Assembly: GCF_018967865.2 (NCBI RefSeq)
Contig: NZ_JAHLZY020000001.1
Coordinates: 744,001 to 808,000, forward strand
Source of the DNA: Hymenobacter siberiensis
GTDB taxonomy: Bacteria > Bacteroidota > Bacteroidia > Cytophagales > Hymenobacteraceae
DNA: 64,000 nucleotides
Direction: 5' to 3'
Of this stretch, positions 8,156 to 17,875 are shown in pieces. How positions within the stretch are numbered: the first letter of the stretch is position 1; every line of letters begins with the position of its first letter. Below the pieces are notes generated by a model. The model made no database searches and had not been told where the DNA came from. It saw only the letters and a list, made by a program, of their open reading frames with translations. The position numbers and the translations under genes were made by a program.

Positions 8156-10192
8156 ATGGCGACGCGGGCAAGAATCGGCCTGTTGGTCTGGCTGGCGCTG
8201 CTGATAGGGCGCTCGGGCCAGGCCCAGCAGCCCGGCCCCAACGTGCTGGACTGGAAAGCTCCTACTACTCTCAACACCTATCTGCTTCAGCAGCTGCATG
8301 CGCAGTACGCGCCCCGCGCGGCGGAGCTGGACCGTGCCGTGCAGTCGGCGGCCAGCGCGCTGGCTTACCGCGACAGCGTGCGGGCCCGCTTCCGGCGAGT
8401 GCTGGGGCCGTTGCCGGCCCGCACGCCGCTGCGGGCACAGGTGACGGGCCGGTTGCAGCGGTCGGGCTTTCAGATTGAGAAAATCATCTACGAAAGCACG
8501 CCGCACCACCACGTCACGGCCAATCTGTACGTGCCAGCCGGCAAGGGGAAGAAGCCCGGCGTACTGCTCTTCTGCGGGCACGAGCAGGAGTCAAAAGCCA
8601 CGGTTTCGTACCAGAAAACGGCGATTTTACTCGCGCAGCACGGGTTTGAGGCGCTGGTGATTGACCCCATCTCACAGGGCGAGCGGATGCAGCTGACCGA
8701 TGTGGCCGGCAAGCCCCTTGCCCGGGGCGGCACCACCAAGCATACCCTGCTGAACGCCGATGCCACCTTGCTGGGCCAGACCACGCCCGGCGAAGAGTTC
8801 TGGGACAACGCCCGCCGCCTCGACTACCTGTTCACGCGCCCCGAAGTGGATACCGCCCGGCGGCGCTGCCTCGGTAATTCCGGCGGCGCTACCCAAACGG
8901 CCTATTTCATGGCCCTGGAGCCGCGTATGAAGGTAGCCGCGCTATGCCGCTACGTGGCTAGCGGCGAGAAAAACCTGGAGCTGACCGGTCCCGCCGACGG
9001 CTGCGTGCAACTACTCGGGGCCGGCCGCGACCGTCTCGATATCGCCGACTGGCCCATCATGTTCGCGCCCAAGCCACTACTTATACTGGCCGGCCGCTAC
9101 GATTTCGTGGATTACACCCAAATCGAAGCCGCCATGGCCGAAACCCGCCGCATCTACCGCGCCTTGGGCAAGCCCGGGTAGCTCGATTTATTCACGTATG
9201 ATGACGGCCACGGCATTTCGCAGCCCAAGCGGGAGGCGGCGGTGGCGTGGTTTCGGCGTTGGTTTTATGGTGATGCCGCGCCGGTGCGGGAAGGGAATCT
9301 GCCTGTTTCAACTACCAAAGAGCTGCAATGCACGTCCATTGGCCAGGTTAATACCGCTTTTTGGGACGAGGCCACGCTGAGCAGGCAGAATTTTGCCGAA
9401 GCCCAACGGCTGGCCGCCCGCCGCCCGGTCACTCCCGCCGAAATCCTGGCGACGGTGCAATAGCAGCAGCGTAGTTATGCATCAGCAATAACCAGCGATA
9501 ACCTGCCCACACGGGTAGAAATTCAGCCATTGGATACCGTGTGCCGCGCCGGCCTAACCCTGCAAAAGTTTGTGCTGCGCCTGCCGGGCGAGCCCCCGCT
9601 ACCGCTTCTGCTGGCGCTGCCCACTGGCCCGGTGCGGCCCGGCAAGGTCGTCATCTGGCTGGCCGATGGGGGCAAGGCGACCGTGCTCGACAGCAGCATG
9701 ACCCAGGTGCAGGCCTACCTTAATCAAGGCACAGCAGTGCTTCTGGCCGACCTGCTCGGCCTGGGCGAAACCGCCGACCCCACCGCCGCCATCGACCCCA
9801 AATACTACAACCGCAAATACCACAACAACATGATGGATAAGTACTTAGGCCGCAAGCTGCCCATCCAGCGCCTGTCTGATATCGACATCCTACACGTATT
9901 CGTGCGCTGCGTCGACCCGCTGGCGGGTGCGCCCGTGGAGCTCCGTTCCAGCGGCCGGGCCGTGGTGCCGGCCCTGCACGCGGCCGCCCTCTGGGCGGAT
10001 ATCATGCGCCTGACGGTGGACCAAATACCCCCAACGTACCAGCAGCTTCTGGCGCAGCCGACGACCAAAAACGTGTACTCGGAAGTGCTGCCCGGTGTGC
10101 TGCGGCACTATGATTTGCCAGCTTTGCAGCGGGCGTTGGGCGATAAGCTGATGGTAGGCAAAACCCCGGAGAGAGCAATGATGCGTCGCTAA
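8156..10192 (+). pseudogene. Acetylesterase-like alpha/beta hydrolase with two amber codons
   Basis: One reading frame of 678 codons is interrupted only by TAG at 9179-9181 and 9461-9463; there is no frameshift. It starts 4 bases after the fbp stop with a signal peptide (ending GQAQQ). The first half is an alpha/beta hydrolase: KPGVLLFCGHEQ, nucleophile elbow LGNSGGATQ, acid region PLLILAGRYDFVDYT and, after the first TAG, the histidine in YDDGHGISQPKRE. The second half (residues about 455-678) is a second hydrolase-like domain. The layout fits large acetyl-xylan/pectin esterase-like proteins of Bacteroidota. The first TAG separates the nucleophile from the catalytic His, so the short product should be inactive. 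Confidence 0.8.
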
Positions 10193-11220
10193 AGCACCGC
10201 CGGCTGCTCCAGCAGCTCATTCTGCCACAGCAGCTGCTCGTCGCGGATGGGGTAGGGCTCGTTGTGGCGAATGGTTTGGAACACGGTTTCGAACAGGCCC
10301 AGGTAGTTGCCGGGGGCGGCCGGGTCGAGCGTGGTGCCGAGGGTACCATTGGGCGCGGCCAGGGTGAGGCGGCCTTCCTGGCCGGGCTTTTCGTGGCCGT
10401 AGTCGGGGGCCTGGGGCGACAGCCCTTGCAGTAATTGGGCTTCCTGGCCATCGGTGCGGTCTTTCTGGTAACTGCCCTGGGTGCCGTGCAGCACGTAGGC
10501 CGGCACGGGGTCAGCGATGAGCAGGCTCGAGCTCACCCATACATGCAGGCCGGCCGGGTAGCGCAGGTGCAGCGAGAAAAAATCGTCGACCTGGGTGCCG
10601 GAGCGGTAGCTGCCCAGGGTTTTGTGCGCGCTCAGGGGCTGGCCAAACAGGCTCAGGGCTTGGTCAATGATGTGCGGGCCGAGGTCGTAGAGCAGGCCCG
10701 CGCCGGGGCCGGGCTCCTCCTTGAATTTCTTGAAATGCAGCGCCGGCTTGTACCGGTCGTAGCGAATGTGGACTTCGAATAGTTGGCCCAGCTGGCCGCT
10801 TTCCACTACGCGCCGCACGGCCCGAAAGTCGCTGTCCCAGCGGCGGTTTTGGTAGGCCAGTAGGTGGCGGCCCTGCTGTTGGGCCAGGGTCAATAACTCC
10901 TGGAGTTGCGCTACGGACGTGGCCACGGGCTTTTCGAGTAGAACGTGCTTGCCGGCGCGTAGGGCCTGGCTGGCCAGGTCGAAGTGGGTGTTGCTGGGCG
11001 TGTTCACCACTACCAGCTCAATACTGGGGTCGGCCAGCACGTCGGCTACGCTGGGGTAGCTGCGGATGTCGGGATAGTCCAGGTGCATGCGCTGCTCGGT
11101 GCGCTCGGCCACGCCGTACAGCTCGAAGCCGGGATGAGCGGCCAGAAAGGGCGCCTGAAAAAGCTTGCCCGACATGCCATAGGCCAGCAAAGCGGTGCGA
11201 ATAGGGGGGGGGGGGGTCAT
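10189..11220 (-). CDS. Gfo/Idh/MocA family oxidoreductase
   Basis: 343 residues. The N-terminal Rossmann domain has YGMSGKLFQAPFL in place of the usual glycine motif, then VVVNTPSNTHFDLA and the family hallmark GKHVLLEKPVA (about residue 95). The C-terminal alpha/beta domain includes GAGLLYDLGPHIIDQALSLFG. Such enzymes are NAD(P)-dependent dehydrogenases acting on sugars or related polyols; the substrate is unknown. Its stop overlaps the end of the convergent esterase pseudogene. Codons 2-6 are encoded by 13 consecutive C (poly-Pro), an unstable tract that would alter the frame immediately after the start. Confidence 0.85.
   Translation of the reverse strand: MTPPPPIRTALLAYGMSGKLFQAPFLAAHPGFELYGVAERTEQRMHLDYPDIRSYPSVADVLADPSIELVVVNTPSNTHFDLASQALRAGKHVLLEKPVATSVAQLQELLTLAQQQGRHLLAYQNRRWDSDFRAVRRVVESGQLGQLFEVHIRYDRYKPALHFKKFKEEPGPGAGLLYDLGPHIIDQALSLFGQPLSAHKTLGSYRSGTQVDDFFSLHLRYPAGLHVWVSSSLLIADPVPAYVLHGTQGSYQKDRTDGQEAQLLQGLSPQAPDYGHEKPGQEGRLTLAAPNGTLGTTLDPAAPGNYLGLFETVFQTIRHNEPYPIRDEQLLWQNELLEQPAVL
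11204..11216. repeat. 13-base homopolymer (poly-G on the plus strand) at a start codon
   Basis: Thirteen G in a row on the plus strand, read as codons Thr-Pro-Pro-Pro-Pro of the minus-strand oxidoreductase. Such tracts are prone to slipped-strand mispairing. The observed length keeps the gene in frame. Confidence 0.9.
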
Positions 11221-11549
11221 GCGTCAAATGTAAAGCCCGGCCGGGTTTGTGGTCGAGGGCAGGGAAAAGGATGCTGCTGAGAAAAAAAGTAATAATCAAA
11301 AGGCAAAGCACTTTAAGCCCGACTGTTGGCGAATTGCTTTTTTGATTGTGCCTAACTTGTACCGGGTTTTTATGCGCCGCACCGGGCACTATCCTTCGGG
11401 TCCGGCGTTTGCGTTGGAAAAACCACTCGTTGGGTTGAGCGGGCGGCTGGGCGGGCCACCGCATGCCGGGGCGACGCCGGGCGATACTGCTCGCTCGCCG
11501 CCGCCCAAAGCCGGACCAACGAATGAGTGTTCCTGAACTAACAGACTTT
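11221..11549. other. Divergent intergenic region
   Basis: This 329-base gap lies between the oxidoreductase and the large exported protein. TAACTTGT near 11353 is a one-mismatch candidate for the -7 element of a promoter reading rightward, and an A-rich stretch lies around 11280-11310. The frame of the downstream gene is open across part of it, but the residues there do not look like protein and the signal peptide begins at 11550. Confidence 0.4.
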
Positions 11550-14500
11550 ATGAAGCAAGCAATTGGTGTTTTTATCGTGTGGCTGGGGCTGTGGCTGGGT
11601 TTTGCCGCGCCTGCGCTGGCACAAACCAAGCCGGCCGCGCCGGCTGGCACGGCCCCGGCAGCCGCCCCGCGCTACCAGGTAGGCAAGCTTTCGACCGACC
11701 CCGCCCAGTACATCAACGACGTGCAGGGCATGATGGCCAGCACCAATAACGCCGTGGCCCGTGTGACGGCCGCCCGCCTGAAAGAACTGTGGGCCTCCAA
11801 TACCCTCACCAGCTCGCAGCAGTCGCGCATTGTGGCGCTGTCGCAAACCATGCTGGCCAAGAAATTTAAGCCCCGGCCGCACTTCGAAATGCTGTTTGGC
11901 AACATCGTAACCGGTAAAATTCTGGCCAAGCTCAGCGACCAGCAGATGGACCAGTACCTCGACGTGCTGACCCAGACCCTGGAGAAGGAAGCGCCGCAGG
12001 AAACCGAGAAATTTCTCGTCAGCACCAACCGGTTTTTCAACGGCGGCTACCTCTACCGCTCGGGCTACAACACGCTGCGCGCCGTGGGCGGCACCGTTTC
12101 GTTCGCCTACTCGCCCATCGCCGCACCGGAGTCGAACCTGGAATTTGGGGCACCCACGCCCGCTCCCAAAGAAGCGCCGCTGCCCGCCGCCAAACCCGTA
12201 GCCAAAAAGCCGGCCGCTAAGCCCGTGGCCAAAGCCGCCGCCAAACCCGCGCCCAAGAAAAAGTCCAGCAGCGGCTGGGACTCGGCCGATATGTGGTCGT
12301 CGCCCTCGGGCGGGGGCTGGGGCGATGACGATGGCTGGGGCGCGCCCGTGAAAAAAGCGCCCGCAAAAAAAGCCACTGCCGCTGCCAAACCGGCCACCAA
12401 AGCCACGGCCGCCAAACCGGCCGCCGCCAAGCCGGCTTCTTCCGATTTTGATGCGCCGGCCCCTTCGTTCACGCCCTCGGCCGTGTACAATGCCTACTCG
12501 CCACCGCCCACCCGGGGCGCGGTGATTGTGGTGAAGGATGCCGACCTGTTTATGGCCACCGGCGGCGATTCGGTGTTTGTGAAGAAGGTGAGCGGCACGG
12601 CCGTGCCCGGCACCAACCGGTTTGTTGCCACGAGCGGGCAGCTGGTGTGGTCCATCAAAACCAATCTGGTAACGGCCGAGCTGGCGGGCTTCGACTTCGA
12701 CATGACCAAGCCCGAGTTTACGGCCCAGCCCGTGACGCTGAGCTACCCGGCCGTGCTGGAAGCGCCCGTGAAAGGTGCCCTCAGCTACAAGAGCGTGCGG
12801 CGCAGGCCCGGCGCCCCCGATACTGGCTACCCGCGCTTCATCTCGCTCACCAACGATGCCCGCATCAAGAACCTGGGCGACAACATTCAGTACCGGGGCG
12901 GTATCTCGATGGCCGGCGGCCGGATTCTCAGCGCGGCCCTCGATGGGTCGCTGGCCAACCTCATGGTGAGCCTCGACGGCAAGCCCAAGTTCAAGGCAAC
13001 CTCGCGCGCTTACGTGCTCGGCGACTCGGTGATTACGGCCAGCCGGGCCGCCGTTACCATTTACGAAGGCACCAAGGACTCGCTGACGCACCCCGGTACG
13101 CAGCTCAAATACTCGAAAAATAAGCAGCAGCTGAAGCTCTCGCGCGAGGAAGGCCTGTATAAGAACACGCCCTACAGCGACTCCTACCACCAGATGGACA
13201 TCCGCACGGAGGCCCTGACCTGGAACCTGCGCCAGCCCCTCATCGACTTCGCCGTGCTGTCGTCGAAAAACCAGAGCTCGGCCGATTTCGAGAGCAAGGA
13301 GTTCTTCACCAACAACCGCTACCAGCAGCTCAAAAGCATCAACCGGCTGCACCCGCTGCAAATGCTGGTGGGCTACAGCCAGGCCCACGGCGATGCGAAA
13401 ACCATCAATGTGAGCGAGTTGGCCGAGAACCTGAAAACCTCGGTGCCCAATATGCGCTCCGACATGGCCGGCCTGGCCCGCGATGGCTACGTGGTCTGGA
13501 ACCCCCAGACTGGCGACGTAACCATTCTGCCCAAGGGCGCACACTACGTGGCCTCGGCCCGCGATAAAAAGGACTACGACCACATCGCCATTAAGTCCTT
13601 GTCGGGCTCGGGCCGCAACGCTACGCTCAACCTGAACACCAACGAGCTGCTGGTGCGCGGCGTGGACCGCTTCAACTTTTCCGACGATTCGGCCACGGTG
13701 TACGTGAAGCCGGACAGCGCCATTATCCGCATTGGCAAGAATCGGAACATCAATTTCCGGGGCGCGGTGGTGGCTTCGGCCATGCGCTTTAAGGGCCGCG
13801 ATTTCAATTTCGATTACGACGGCTTCTACATTGACATGGCCAAGATTGACTCCATCGTCATTCGCAGCGAAACCAAGAATGCCAAGGGCAAATCCACCGG
13901 CAAGCACGCCGACTTTGCCCTCACCAACAAGGGCAGCACCTCGACCGGCCGCCTGTTCCTCAACGACCCTACCAATAAATCGGGGCGCAAGAAAAAGGGC
14001 CAATACCCGGCTTTCGACACCAAGAGCGGGGCCAACGTGTACTTCGGCAAGCAGGATGTGCTGGGCGGCGTGTACGACTCCACGCTGGTGTTCGACATTC
14101 CGCCCTTCCGGCTCGACTCGCTCAACGGCATTGGCAAATCGAGCGCGGGCTTTACGGGTACGTTCCGCAGCGGTGGCATTTTGCCCGACCTCAAAACCAA
14201 GCTCACGGTGCAGGAAGACGGCTCGCTGGGCTTTGTTTATGATGTGCCGAAGGACGGATTTCCGCTCTACAAGGGCAAGGGCCGGGTGTTCAGCAAGGTG
14301 AAGATGAACGGCCGGGGCCTGCAGGCCGATGGCAGCATCACGTACCAGTCGGGCACCTTCACTTCCGACGCCTTCGTCTTGTACCGCGACTCGGTGGTAT
14401 CCGTGGGCCGTACGGGCGTTATCGCGGCCCGCACCGAGGGCGCCGTCGATATTCCGCGCATCAGCATGCCGCCCAACTACCTCATGCACTGGAATGTGAA

Positions 14501-17096
14501 GCAGGACTCGATGTTCCTGGCCACGCCGGCCGGCGGCGGCACGGCCCGCCTCTACGCCAACGCCGACCGCAAGGCTAAGACCGTGGCCAGCTACAACTTC
14601 ACGGGCACGGCGCTGCTCACGCCCAAAGGCACCGGCGGCGACGGCCGCCTCGACGGCCCGCAGTCGCTCATCAAGTCGCACGATTTTACCTTTAACTCCG
14701 ACCATTACTCCGGCAGTCATGCCACGCTGAGCGTGAAATCGGCCGAATCCAACAAGCCCGCCCTCACCGCCAACGACGTGGCCTTCGAGTACAACCTGAA
14801 GAAGGGCACGGCCGACTTTACCCGCGAGAAGGATAGCAAGGCCAGCGTCGAGCTGCCGTACTCCACGTTCGGCACCACGCTCAGCAAAGGGCACTGGGAC
14901 TTCAAGAAAAAGCAGGTGCAGCTGCGCATGGCCCAGGGAGCTGATTCCACCAAGTCGTTCTTCTACTCGACCAATCCCACGCAGTACGGCCTGAAATTTA
15001 AGGCTACCAGCGGCCTCTACGACCTGGCCAAGTACCAGATGCAGGTGAGTGGCGTGCCCCACATTGCCGCCGCCGATGCTTGGATTATCCCCGACTCGGG
15101 CCGCGTGAACGTTGGGGTGAATGGCAAAATTCAGCGCCTCAAAAACTCCGTGGTGCTGCTCGACTCGCTGGCCAAGCTTCACCGCCTCACCAAGGGCAGC
15201 ATTGAAGTGGTGTCGAAGGCGGCCTTCACCGGTAGCGCTGACTACGTGGTTAAAACCGCCAACGACTCGGTGTCGCTGCGCTTCAACAACTTTGAGCCCG
15301 AACCGGCCTTCCTGATGGCCAGTACCGACGTGAGCGGCAGTGGCGGTATCAACCCTTTCCGCCGCACCAAAACGGCCAGCGGAGCCTTCGAAAGCACCGC
15401 GCAGGGCCCCGCCACCGTGGCCACGGCCGCCGTGAACGTGAGCAACAAGGTGCAGCTACTGCACCGCATCGGCTACCGGGGCAACGTGCAGCTGAACTCC
15501 CGGCGGCGCGGCTTCGCCTTCACTGGGGAAGCGCAGCTGCAGTTCGGCAACGACCACTCCAACTCCTCCTGGGTGGCGCTGAAGGACTCCATCGACCCGA
15601 AAAACGTCCGCATCAACCTCCGCGACCTGAAGGCCCCCGACAATACCCCACTTGTTATCGGCCTGTTCCGGGCCGACCAGAGCGGCAAGCTCTACCCGCT
15701 CTATGGTGCCCTCGCGCCCCCGCCCGAAGATCTGACCATGCTGAAGGTGGACGGCGAATTACGCTATGATGCAAAAAAGGCCACTTACACCATCTCGCGC
15801 AGCGACCCCAGCGACATAAATGCCTACGAGGGCGCGGCCCTCACCTACATCGACTCTACCAACCGCATCACCTTTCGCGGGCCGCTGTCCTTCATCGCCC
15901 CCAGCAAAGACTACAAGATGATTGCCAGCGGCGTGGGCGCGGCCAACCCCGACAGCGCCCGCTACGCCGTGGATGCCTTGCTGGGCATCGACTTCACCAT
16001 GCCCCCCAAGTCCATCGATGTGATGGGGAGCGAGATGGCTAAAATTACCAAAAACGGCCCCGAGGCCCAGACCGGCTCTACCAATGAGCTCTACAAGCTG
16101 GCCCAGTTCATTGGCGACAAGGCCACGCAGAGCTACGCCGCGCGCAGCGGGGCCGCCGGGTCAATCGCGCAGCTTTCGCCCAAGCTCACGGGCCACACCC
16201 TGCTGCTGAGCCAGGTAAACCTGCGCTGGAACGAGAAGCGGCACGCCTGGTACTCGGTGGGCCCGATTGGCGTGGCCGGCGTGGGCAAGCAGCCGCTCAA
16301 CGCCCTGGTGACGGGCAGCATCGAGATTCGTCGCGAAGACGGGAATGAAATGGTGGAGATTTACCTCGAAGCCGAGCCGCAAAGCTGGTACTACTTCAAG
16401 TACGCCAATAACCTGATGCTCACAACTTCGTCCAGCGATAACTTCAACTACGAAATCAGCAGCAAGGCCAAGTACGACTACGAAACGGCCACCAGCTACG
16501 GGGTGTTTCTGGGGGCGCTGACCGACGTGGATGCCTTCCGCACGCACTTCCAGAAGGACTATCTGGGCAAAACCGGCAAGCAGATTACCCGGACCGTGGC
16601 CCCCACGGGCATGGCTGACCCCGCCGAGGCCCCCGATGGCAAAAAGAAGAAAAAGGGCAAGGCCGATGACGCCTTCGGCACCGACCCCAACGCCAACCCC
16701 GGCACCGCCGAGGCCGCCCCCGAGCCGACTTCCAAAAAGAAGAAAAAAGCCAAAGCCAACGACCCCTTCGGCGATGGCGTGCTGGACGACCCCGCTCCGG
16801 CCCCGGCTCCGGCCAAAAAGGAAAAGGCGAAGGACAAAGCCGCCGATGCTCCCGCAGCTGCCACTCCGGCCGTGGTCGCTCCGGCTACTGCTGTTCCGGC
16901 TGCTACTACGCCCGCTGCTGCCACCCCCGCCGCTCCCGACTCCGCCGATGCTAAGAAGGAAGCCGACCGCCAGGCCAAGGAAGCCGAAAAGCTGAAAAAG
17001 GAAGAGGAGAAGGCGAAAAAAGACGAGGAGAAAAAGAAGAAGGAGGAAGAGAAACAGAAAAAGAAAAAAGGGGATGACCCCTTCGGCGACAGCTAG
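11550..17096 (+). CDS. Very large exported protein with Lys-rich low-complexity segments
   Basis: 1848 residues from ATG 11550, chosen because it opens a clean signal peptide (MKQAIGVFIVWLGLWLGF.. ending LAQ). Residues about 35-185 are helical (YQVGKLSTDPAQYINDVQGM...). An Ala/Pro/Lys linker with a Trp/Gly/Asp patch (GGGWGDDDGWG) follows, and from about 310 to 1680 the chain is strand-rich with no motif I recognise. The last 170 residues alternate Lys clusters with DAFGTD, DPFGDG and DPFGDS. It resembles large conserved hypotheticals of Cytophagales; a periplasmic or envelope role is inferred from the signal peptide only. It stands alone, ending at a long hairpin. Family and function unknown. 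Confidence 0.8.
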   Translation: MKQAIGVFIVWLGLWLGFAAPALAQTKPAAPAGTAPAAAPRYQVGKLSTDPAQYINDVQGMMASTNNAVARVTAARLKELWASNTLTSSQQSRIVALSQTMLAKKFKPRPHFEMLFGNIVTGKILAKLSDQQMDQYLDVLTQTLEKEAPQETEKFLVSTNRFFNGGYLYRSGYNTLRAVGGTVSFAYSPIAAPESNLEFGAPTPAPKEAPLPAAKPVAKKPAAKPVAKAAAKPAPKKKSSSGWDSADMWSSPSGGGWGDDDGWGAPVKKAPAKKATAAAKPATKATAAKPAAAKPASSDFDAPAPSFTPSAVYNAYSPPPTRGAVIVVKDADLFMATGGDSVFVKKVSGTAVPGTNRFVATSGQLVWSIKTNLVTAELAGFDFDMTKPEFTAQPVTLSYPAVLEAPVKGALSYKSVRRRPGAPDTGYPRFISLTNDARIKNLGDNIQYRGGISMAGGRILSAALDGSLANLMVSLDGKPKFKATSRAYVLGDSVITASRAAVTIYEGTKDSLTHPGTQLKYSKNKQQLKLSREEGLYKNTPYSDSYHQMDIRTEALTWNLRQPLIDFAVLSSKNQSSADFESKEFFTNNRYQQLKSINRLHPLQMLVGYSQAHGDAKTINVSELAENLKTSVPNMRSDMAGLARDGYVVWNPQTGDVTILPKGAHYVASARDKKDYDHIAIKSLSGSGRNATLNLNTNELLVRGVDRFNFSDDSATVYVKPDSAIIRIGKNRNINFRGAVVASAMRFKGRDFNFDYDGFYIDMAKIDSIVIRSETKNAKGKSTGKHADFALTNKGSTSTGRLFLNDPTNKSGRKKKGQYPAFDTKSGANVYFGKQDVLGGVYDSTLVFDIPPFRLDSLNGIGKSSAGFTGTFRSGGILPDLKTKLTVQEDGSLGFVYDVPKDGFPLYKGKGRVFSKVKMNGRGLQADGSITYQSGTFTSDAFVLYRDSVVSVGRTGVIAARTEGAVDIPRISMPPNYLMHWNVKQDSMFLATPAGGGTARLYANADRKAKTVASYNFTGTALLTPKGTGGDGRLDGPQSLIKSHDFTFNSDHYSGSHATLSVKSAESNKPALTANDVAFEYNLKKGTADFTREKDSKASVELPYSTFGTTLSKGHWDFKKKQVQLRMAQGADSTKSFFYSTNPTQYGLKFKATSGLYDLAKYQMQVSGVPHIAAADAWIIPDSGRVNVGVNGKIQRLKNSVVLLDSLAKLHRLTKGSIEVVSKAAFTGSADYVVKTANDSVSLRFNNFEPEPAFLMASTDVSGSGGINPFRRTKTASGAFESTAQGPATVATAAVNVSNKVQLLHRIGYRGNVQLNSRRRGFAFTGEAQLQFGNDHSNSSWVALKDSIDPKNVRINLRDLKAPDNTPLVIGLFRADQSGKLYPLYGALAPPPEDLTMLKVDGELRYDAKKATYTISRSDPSDINAYEGAALTYIDSTNRITFRGPLSFIAPSKDYKMIASGVGAANPDSARYAVDALLGIDFTMPPKSIDVMGSEMAKITKNGPEAQTGSTNELYKLAQFIGDKATQSYAARSGAAGSIAQLSPKLTGHTLLLSQVNLRWNEKRHAWYSVGPIGVAGVGKQPLNALVTGSIEIRREDGNEMVEIYLEAEPQSWYYFKYANNLMLTTSSSDNFNYEISSKAKYDYETATSYGVFLGALTDVDAFRTHFQKDYLGKTGKQITRTVAPTGMADPAEAPDGKKKKKGKADDAFGTDPNANPGTAEAAPEPTSKKKKKAKANDPFGDGVLDDPAPAPAPAKKEKAKDKAADAPAAATPAVVAPATAVPAATTPAAATPAAPDSADAKKEADRQAKEAEKLKKEEEKAKKDEEKKKKEEEKQKKKKGDDPFGDS

Positions 17097-17099
17097 CAT

Positions 17100-17184
17100 G
17101 TAGTGCGAAGCGGTGCTTCGCGCCCCCGCACGGGCAGCAATGCTGCCTCGTGGCGCGGGGGCGCGAAGCACCGCTTCGCACTAC
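17100..17184. repeat. Family A inverted repeat, perfect 30-bp arms
   Basis: Arms 17100-17129 and 17155-17184 are perfectly complementary over 30 bases and begin GTAGTGCGAAGCGGTGCTTC. The 25-base centre contains a smaller palindrome (GGCAGCAATGCTGCC). It starts 3 bases after the stop of the large protein and ends 9 bases before plsY. A degraded second copy lies at 35016-35081, again directly after a stop codon. Confidence 0.9.
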
Positions 17185-17193
17185 TTTTATGCC

Positions 17194-17838
17194 ATGCCCC
17201 TCCTCTACATCGCCCTGGCCCTGCTGGCCGCTTATCTGCTCGGCTCCATTCCCACGGCCCTGTGGGTGGGCCGCCGCTTCTTCAATCTGGCCGATATCCG
17301 CGAGCACGGCTCCGGCAATGCCGGGGCCACCAACACTTTCCGCGTGCTGGGCCCCAAAGCCGGTACGGCCGTGCTGCTCATCGATGCTCTGAAGGGTTTC
17401 GTGGCCGCCTACTACCTGCCGCAGTGGCTGGTGGCGCAGGGCGCCATCGCCCCCGAGCATGAGCTGTACTACCGGCTGGCCTGCGGGGCGCTGGCCGTGG
17501 TGGGGCACATCTACCCGGTGTTTGCGCAGTTCCGGGGCGGCAAGGGCGTGGCCACCATCCTGGGCATGATGCTGGGCGTGGCCCCGGCCACGGTGGGCGT
17601 GTGCATGCTCGTCTTTATCGTGATGCTGCTGCTGTTTCGCTACGTGAGCCTGGCCAGCATGACGGCGGGCATCACCTTCGCGCTGCTGCAGCTGCTGCCC
17701 CAGTTCCGACCGGCGCAGCCGTTTCTGGTGTATGTGGGCTTCCTGCTGGCGGCGTTGCTGATTTACACGCACCGGGCCAATATCGGCCGGCTGCGCAGCG
17801 GGACGGAGAGTAGGGTGCCGCTGCCGTGGGCGAAGTGA
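17194..17838 (+). CDS. plsY: Acyl-phosphate glycerol-3-phosphate acyltransferase PlsY
   Basis: 214 residues with five or more membrane segments. PlsY transfers an acyl group from acyl-phosphate to glycerol-3-phosphate, the first step of phospholipid synthesis, at the inner membrane. Conserved motifs are visible: LGSIPTALWVG, HGSGNAGATNTFRVLG (motif 1), DALKGF, and FRGGKGVAT (motif 2). ATG 17194 gives the usual short N-terminus before TM1 and lies 9 bases after the family A hairpin, so any promoter must overlap that repeat or lie within the preceding gene. Confidence 0.95.
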   Translation: MPLLYIALALLAAYLLGSIPTALWVGRRFFNLADIREHGSGNAGATNTFRVLGPKAGTAVLLIDALKGFVAAYYLPQWLVAQGAIAPEHELYYRLACGALAVVGHIYPVFAQFRGGKGVATILGMMLGVAPATVGVCMLVFIVMLLLFRYVSLASMTAGITFALLQLLPQFRPAQPFLVYVGFLLAALLIYTHRANIGRLRSGTESRVPLPWAK

Positions 17839-17875
17839 AAAGGGCTAGAGGCGATAAAACACCAATTGACTATCA

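Noticed and set aside
1346..10192. Repeated in-frame TAG codons suggesting amber recoding or a suppressor system
   Set aside because: Intact housekeeping genes in the window end at TAG, and the same pseudogenes also contain TAA codons, frameshifts and truncations. Ordinary gene decay explains the pattern better.
11538..15182. 1214-residue antisense frame within the large exported protein gene
   Set aside because: Composition is a shadow of the plus-strand codons (Val/Gly/Ala/His/Arg-rich), with no signal peptide or known domain. The plus-strand gene has both signal peptide and consistent folding blocks.
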